A stretch of DNA of 64,000 nucleotides from a gamma proteobacterium NOR5-3. GTDB lineage: Bacteria > Pseudomonadota > Gammaproteobacteria > Pseudomonadales > Halieaceae. Each line of letters opens with the position of its first letter. Position 1 is the first letter of the stretch. This document shows positions 60,190 to 64,000 of the stretch, piece after piece. The notes beneath the pieces were generated by a model. The model saw only the letters and a list, made by a program, of their open reading frames with translations, was not told the DNA's origin and ran no database searches. Both the position numbers and the translations under genes were made by a program. The stretch spans positions 1,849,738 to 1,913,737 of the forward strand of contig DS999405.1 of the NCBI GenBank assembly GCA_000158155.1. Direction: 5' to 3'.

Positions 60190-61253
60190 CAGTCTTGACC
60201 CAGGCCCAACAACAAACCCTGCAAAGCACTATTGGAGCGCACCAATACCCGGGCGCCCCTGAGGTCTTTTTCGGCACTGACAAAGAAGCGCAGATGATCC
60301 TCGCCAGCAACGACAACCGGAACCAGCTCCAGCTCCGAGGGCAACTCCAGCGCAAGGTAGGTCTCACCGCGATAGCTCAGCACCGCATCCCGGGGCACCG
60401 CATAGCCGTCAAAACCATAGACCGGCACACCGCTTAAGCGCAGGCCCGGTTGCGCCGGGAGGCAATCACCCAGCGGTTCACTCCAGACCCGTCGGGAGTA
60501 TCCATTGACTCGCCCGTCACGACGGGCCACCGGCAACTCACAGTCGTCGCTGGCCATAGCCAGTGCGGAGTCTGCGTACTCCCGGGGAACCTGCATGGAA
60601 AAACGCAGGGACTGCGGCGGGACAAAATAGGCAATGATCGGCTCCGCCTCATGACTGCTTGCAGCAAACATTACGTGGCCGACCTCAGGCGCACGCAAAA
60701 TTGCCGTGGGCTCGTGAGCATCGCCCTCCTCCACCGTTAACCAGGACAGCACATGTTCTGTATGTTGTTGCTCGACTTTCAGCGTGTGATAACGATCGAG
60801 AATCAACTGCCATTTATCGGCAGACAGCCCCTGCTGTTCATAGAGACGCTCGTTGCGCTCATAACGCTTGCGCGCATCCTCAAAACGCTCCTTAAGCAGG
60901 CGCGCCGCAAGCACCCAGTGCTCCAGCTCCGGGCCATAGATTCTCGCAACGGCGGTATCAGCGGCCACCAGCGCGCCATCATCCACCAGCTGCTCCAGCC
61001 GATTGGGCGCAAAAGGCAATTGCATAGCCAGCCCATCACCGGGCAAGGTCGCCACTTCCATAAGACGGCTGGCACCCGGACGGGCACTCACCGCTTCTAT
61101 CGTGGCGAACTCCAGCACCAATTCACCGAGGCTGGCGCGACTCACGGTCTGCGCCTGGGTTGCGGAAACCGGCGCAACTGCAAGTATCAAGACGGCAAAA
61201 GCCTGCGCCGCCAAAAAACGCAGTAACAGTGCGTAACTACCAAGATTACTCAT
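60189..61253 (-). CDS. RND efflux periplasmic adaptor (membrane fusion protein)
   Basis: This 354-residue exported protein has a signal (LLRFLAAQAFAVLILAVAPVSATQAQ), a split lipoyl-like domain (MEVATLPGDGLAMQLPFAPNRLEQLVDDGALV) and a coiled-coil hairpin (LKERFEDARKRYERNERLYEQQGLSADKWQLILDRYHTLKVEQQ). Beta-barrel and membrane-proximal parts follow (GYAVPRDAVLSYRGETYLALE). The layout is that of CusB/CzcB, though the sequence is divergent and the usual Gly-rich lipoyl loop is reduced. It links the RND pump to the TolC-like channel. The start overlaps the TolC gene stop (ATGA at 61253-61250). Confidence 0.85.
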   Translation of the reverse strand: MSNLGSYALLLRFLAAQAFAVLILAVAPVSATQAQTVSRASLGELVLEFATIEAVSARPGASRLMEVATLPGDGLAMQLPFAPNRLEQLVDDGALVAADTAVARIYGPELEHWVLAARLLKERFEDARKRYERNERLYEQQGLSADKWQLILDRYHTLKVEQQHTEHVLSWLTVEEGDAHEPTAILRAPEVGHVMFAASSHEAEPIIAYFVPPQSLRFSMQVPREYADSALAMASDDCELPVARRDGRVNGYSRRVWSEPLGDCLPAQPGLRLSGVPVYGFDGYAVPRDAVLSYRGETYLALELPSELELVPVVVAGEDHLRFFVSAEKDLRGARVLVRSNSALQGLLLGLGQD

Positions 61254-62473
61254 AAACCCAGTCCTGCAAGCTGCCTGAGGGCAGCGCTATTGGCTTCCAG
61301 TTGTGCCGCCACCAGATCCGGCTCGGCCTGCGCGTCCAGTAATGCCTGCATGCGTTGCAAGCGCAGCTCTATGGGTAACTCCAGAGAATTACGTGTCTGC
61401 TCAATCATCGCGTCTACCGCCTGCGCGTCGATCAGGTTCACCAGCAGTGCCTTGCGGGACAGCAACTGTTCGCGCTCCGTTTGCAGGCGCGTCCATTCAC
61501 CCTGTAGCTGGATCAGTGTTTCATCGCGCTGCATCTGATAGGCGCGCATCAATGCTCTTTCGCTGCTGCGCACTGCGGTGCTGGGCTTCGCCCCAAAGCT
61601 CACGGGCACATCGATGGCGACACCCAGCTGGCGCTCCGTAAAGTTGGGGATTGCCAGCTCCCGACCCACCAGGGCGATATTCCAGGGCGTGGCACTGCTT
61701 GAGGTGGCCCGCAGAGACGCCAGCTGTTGATCCTGATTGAGGTCGAGTAAAAGAAGCCTCGGGTGCTGCGCATACAGCGGCTGCTGAGGAATTTGTGCAG
61801 TATCTCCCGAGTCTTTCGGCAGCGCCGCGTCGCCAGTGAGTGAGGTATACAGGCGCGCCACTCCGGCAATTTCAGCGCGAAGCCGTGCCAACGTGCTGTC
61901 GGCGTTCAAGCGCTGGCGCTGCACCGCAATGAGCTCAAAACGCTCCGCGCTCCCGGCTGACAAGCGTTCCTGCAATTGAGACTCCAGCTCCGTCAATAAC
62001 GCGGACGTGGCCATCGCTGCGGGCAACACCGCCTGAGCCCGGCGATCCCGGGCATACAATTCCCGCAAGGTGCCGGACAGATACCAGGCCTGATATCGCT
62101 GGGTCGCCGCATCCAGTTTGGGATCGACGGTATTCAACTGAGCATCACTATTGCGCTGCAGGGATGACTTGATGGGAAAACTCAGGCTCACTTCGGTCTC
62201 ATCGGTACCGGAACTTTGATCCGAGCCCAAGTAACTCATGGACAGGGTCGGCAGCCCCCCAAGCCAGCGCCGGGACGACGTATCCGCTGCCGCTTCGGCT
62301 GTCGCTGAGGTAAAATCACCGCTTGCCCGGATCAGCGCCTGATCCAGAGCGTCGCGCAGATTTTCCGCAGCCTGCACGGACATTGAACTGCATCCCAGGG
62401 CCAGAACCGTCGCAACGGCAAGGCCAGTGAGATGTCGCGCGGCAAAGGACCGTGGTGTGTGTTTGGTAAACAT
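61250..62473 (-). CDS. TolC-family outer-membrane efflux channel
   Basis: This 407-residue protein has a signal (LTGLAVATVLALGCSSMSVQAAENL) and two long helical hairpin repeats typical of outer-membrane efflux proteins (LRDALDQALIRASGDF, SELEAQL-like LLTELESQLQERLSAGSAERFELIAVQRQRL, TERQLGVAIDVPVSFGAKPS). It is shorter than usual, as in CzcC-type channels. The ATG at 62473 is chosen because the signal peptide begins there. The frame is open to 62563 across the divergent regulatory region. It is the first gene of the efflux operon. Confidence 0.88.
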   Translation of the reverse strand: MFTKHTPRSFAARHLTGLAVATVLALGCSSMSVQAAENLRDALDQALIRASGDFTSATAEAAADTSSRRWLGGLPTLSMSYLGSDQSSGTDETEVSLSFPIKSSLQRNSDAQLNTVDPKLDAATQRYQAWYLSGTLRELYARDRRAQAVLPAAMATSALLTELESQLQERLSAGSAERFELIAVQRQRLNADSTLARLRAEIAGVARLYTSLTGDAALPKDSGDTAQIPQQPLYAQHPRLLLLDLNQDQQLASLRATSSSATPWNIALVGRELAIPNFTERQLGVAIDVPVSFGAKPSTAVRSSERALMRAYQMQRDETLIQLQGEWTRLQTEREQLLSRKALLVNLIDAQAVDAMIEQTRNSLELPIELRLQRMQALLDAQAEPDLVAAQLEANSAALRQLAGLGL

Positions 62474-62510
62474 GACAGGATTGTCCCCGCATCTGAGACC
62501 CATGCCAGCC

Positions 62511-62555
62511 GGCACATGTCCCGTATGCCCGAAAAACGCATGGGGCATATGTCCC
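62511..62555. promoter_or_regulatory. Paired direct repeats between the efflux operon and its divergent regulator
   Basis: GGCACATGTCCC (62511-62522) and GGCATATGTCCC (62544-62555) differ by one base and are 33 bases apart, about three helical turns. Each is nearly palindromic. A further inverted pair, TATGCCC and GGGCATA, lies between and within them. The second copy covers the proposed regulator start codon. They look like operators for a dimeric regulator. Confidence 0.55.
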
Positions 62556-63103
62556 AGGAACACCTAAAAGGATTAAAACGTTTTGATTTTCAGCGTGTTA
62601 TGAAAGACCTACTGATAGCCATACTCTTGGCAGCGATCGTTGCACTGAAATTCGTGGATGTCATTGCCGACATGGGAATGCAACTGCCACTCATGCATCT
62701 GGTGCAGGAATGGGTGCTCCTGGGCTTATCGGCCTTCGGCTGCGTGTATCTCATTATTGACATCCGAAGGCGCACCTCGGCCATGCAGCACCTGAACCAC
62801 AACCTCACCCTGAGCGACGCCAAACTGGCCAGCCTGAGTACCGAATTGCGCGAGGCCCGGCATGCCTATTCCAGCACCATTCAGGAGCAGTTTCTTGCCT
62901 GGGGACTGACGCCCAGCGAACAGCAGGTTGCTCTTCTTTTGCTCAAAGGCCTTAGCCTTCAGGAAATTGCCTCGGTGCGCGAAACCCGGGAAAAAACCGT
63001 CCGCCAGCAAGCCTCCAATATTTATGGCAAGGCTGGTCTTGAGGGGCGCCATGCACTGGCCGCATGGTTCCTGGAGGACTTTGTCACCGACAGTGCGGCC
63101 TGA
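62549..63103 (+). CDS. Membrane-anchored LuxR-type transcriptional regulator
   Basis: This protein of about 184 residues has two N-terminal transmembrane helices (VMKDLLIAILLAAIVALKFVDV and LVQEWVLLGLSAFGCVYLIIDI). A coiled coil follows (SAMQHLNHNLTLSDAKLASLSTELREARHAYSSTIQEQF), then a C-terminal LuxR/GerE helix-turn-helix (WGLTPSEQQVALLLLKGLSLQEIASVRETREKTVRQQASNIYGKAGLEGRHALAAWFL). No receiver or ligand domain is present. It diverges from the metal efflux operon and is the likely regulator of it. The start is uncertain: in-frame ATGs occur at 62516, 62525, 62540 and 62549, none with a clear ribosome binding site. Confidence 0.85.
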   Translation: MSQEHLKGLKRFDFQRVMKDLLIAILLAAIVALKFVDVIADMGMQLPLMHLVQEWVLLGLSAFGCVYLIIDIRRRTSAMQHLNHNLTLSDAKLASLSTELREARHAYSSTIQEQFLAWGLTPSEQQVALLLLKGLSLQEIASVRETREKTVRQQASNIYGKAGLEGRHALAAWFLEDFVTDSAA

Positions 63104-63175
63104 CGACCACGCTGCAAAGCAAAGCGTCATGCCGAGCCCGTATCAATGGCGCAAGTCAACCGCGAACCGGATCGT

Positions 63176-63189
63176 TTGATGTAGATCAT
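63176..63189 (+). promoter_or_regulatory. FNR/Anr-like site upstream of the solute-binding protein gene
   Basis: TTGATGTAGATCAT matches the FNR-family consensus TTGAT-N4-ATCAA at nine of ten defined positions. It is 84 bases upstream of the ATG at 63273, a distance suited to activation by an oxygen- or NO-responsive regulator. This single match could occur by chance. Confidence 0.45.
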
Positions 63190-63272
63190 GTAGTGCGAAG
63201 AAGAACGACATAAAAACCGCTTTGCAGCTATATTGCAATGCTAGGTCTACCCAAACACGGCATAGTGGTGGG

Positions 63273-64000
63273 ATGGTTACGAACAACGACAGCCCTCAGT
63301 CGAGACGACGAAAGCTTCTCAAACAGGCGGGCACACTCTTTGCCGCGAGCAGCCTTGGGTTTCCCGCCATCATCTCGGCGCGTGATGCCAAACCCACTGT
63401 CCGCGTGCTTGGCACGCATGTGACTCTGCAAGAGCCCATACGGCTGCGCGCGGAGCAGGATCTGGGCATCAATCTTGAATTTCAGGCCGGCGGCAGCGCA
63501 GAAGTGCTGTTCAAAGCGTCCATGGACCCCCGTAGCTTTGACCTCTATGAGCAGTGGTCGAACAGTATGCGAGTGCTCTGGCAATCCCGGGCGATAAAAT
63601 CCATCAATCCCAGGCGCATTGAGCACTGGGATGAGATCAATCCGCTGAGCAAAACCGGACGACTTTCGCCGCAAGACAAGATGGGTGCCGGCGACGCGCC
63701 CCACCTACTCCTGTATGTACAGGCCGACGGCTCCCTGGGAAGCACCCCGACTACAGAAGTGAGCTACCTGCCCTACGTACATAACGCGGACTCTCTGGGC
63801 TATAACCCCGATCGTATCCCCGAGGGGGAGCCCTACAAAACCGAGAGCTGGGGCTGGCTTCTGGACCCCAGGCACCAGGGCCGCGTGGCCATTGTTAACG
63901 CACCGAGTATCGGTGTATTCGACCTCGCCCTGGCAGCACAGGCCCGAGGACTCATGGCTTTTGACGATATTGGCAACATGAGTCGCGGGGAGGTCAACCA
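63273..64000 (+). CDS. Tat-exported ABC-type solute-binding protein (PotD-like), 3' end beyond the window
   Basis: From ATG 63273 the frame is open for 242 codons to the right edge. It begins with a twin-arginine signal (SRRRKLLKQAGTLFAASSLGFPA). The rest reads as an extracellular solute-binding protein of the spermidine/putrescine type (PTVRVLGTHVTLQEPIRLRAEQDLGINLEFQAGGSAEVLFKA, DLYEQWSNSMRVLWQSRAIKSI, YNPDRIPEGEPYKTESWGWLLDPRHQGRVAIVNAP). It should bind a small polar ligand in the periplasm for an ABC importer whose other genes would lie to the right. Export by Tat suggests folding before export. The ligand is unknown. Confidence 0.85.
   Translation, partial: MVTNNDSPQSRRRKLLKQAGTLFAASSLGFPAIISARDAKPTVRVLGTHVTLQEPIRLRAEQDLGINLEFQAGGSAEVLFKASMDPRSFDLYEQWSNSMRVLWQSRAIKSINPRRIEHWDEINPLSKTGRLSPQDKMGAGDAPHLLLYVQADGSLGSTPTTEVSYLPYVHNADSLGYNPDRIPEGEPYKTESWGWLLDPRHQGRVAIVNAPSIGVFDLALAAQARGLMAFDDIGNMSRGEVN

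Overview
The window looks like chromosomal DNA of a marine gammaproteobacterium. The gene families and the exosortase-type exopolysaccharide locus fit the Halieaceae (OM60/NOR5 group, Congregibacter-like). That placement is an inference from gene content and no taxonomic marker gene is present. There are 52 protein-coding genes (two cut by the window edges). I found no rRNA, tRNA, CRISPR array, insertion sequence or prophage.

Region 1 (about 1-31.5 kb) is one end of an XrtA/PEP-CTERM (exosortase A) exopolysaccharide locus. Read leftwards it holds a nucleotide-sugar dehydrogenase, the XrtA-type ATPase, a polysaccharide export lipoprotein, a chain-length protein, a tyrosine autokinase, an outer-membrane protein, a polysaccharide deacetylase, a glycosyltransferase and a flippase that runs off the left edge. 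Divergently come the PrsK/PrsR sensor kinase and sigma-54 activator. Next come a large three-module VanZ protein, an AMIN-DUF1302 outer-membrane protein, an RND permease fused to a LolA-like domain, the TPR lipoprotein PrsT, a flavin oxidase, an exosortase-associated acyltransferase, a low-molecular-weight tyrosine phosphatase and a trypsin-like protease. The initiating sugar-phosphate transferase follows on the plus strand. A consensus-like sigma-54 promoter precedes a small membrane protein and an outer-membrane protein, which makes them candidate PrsR targets. The exosortase itself and its PEP-CTERM substrates are not in the window. They probably lie to the left or elsewhere.

Region 2 (31.5-37.5 kb) is a heme-uptake locus. 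hmuTUV is read leftwards and the TonB-dependent receptor, hutX and hutZ rightwards, from a shared region with a Fur-box-like sequence.

Region 3 (37.5-54.8 kb) is general metabolism and envelope: O-acetylhomoserine sulfhydrylase, a beta-barrel protein, a cytochrome c, an aldehyde dehydrogenase, an alanine/glycine symporter, an MFS transporter, a lipoprotein methyltransferase, an SDR, a membrane-anchored metallopeptidase, a saccharopine-dehydrogenase-like protein, DUF2237, a zinc phospholipase/S1-P1-like protein, another methyltransferase and a DUF6502-DUF5666 pair. Three copies of an undescribed, hairpin-forming repeat of about 80 bases lie in two intergenic spaces here.

Region 4 (54.8-64 kb) has a flavocytochrome-c-sulfide-dehydrogenase-like pair. 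Its cytochrome carries an extreme Asp/Glu/His/Arg-rich tail, and a perfect palindrome lies upstream of it. A heavy-metal RND efflux operon follows (TolC, adaptor, CusA/CzcA pump, DUF3240), diverging from a membrane-anchored LuxR-type regulator. The window ends in a Tat-exported solute-binding protein gene with an FNR-like site upstream.
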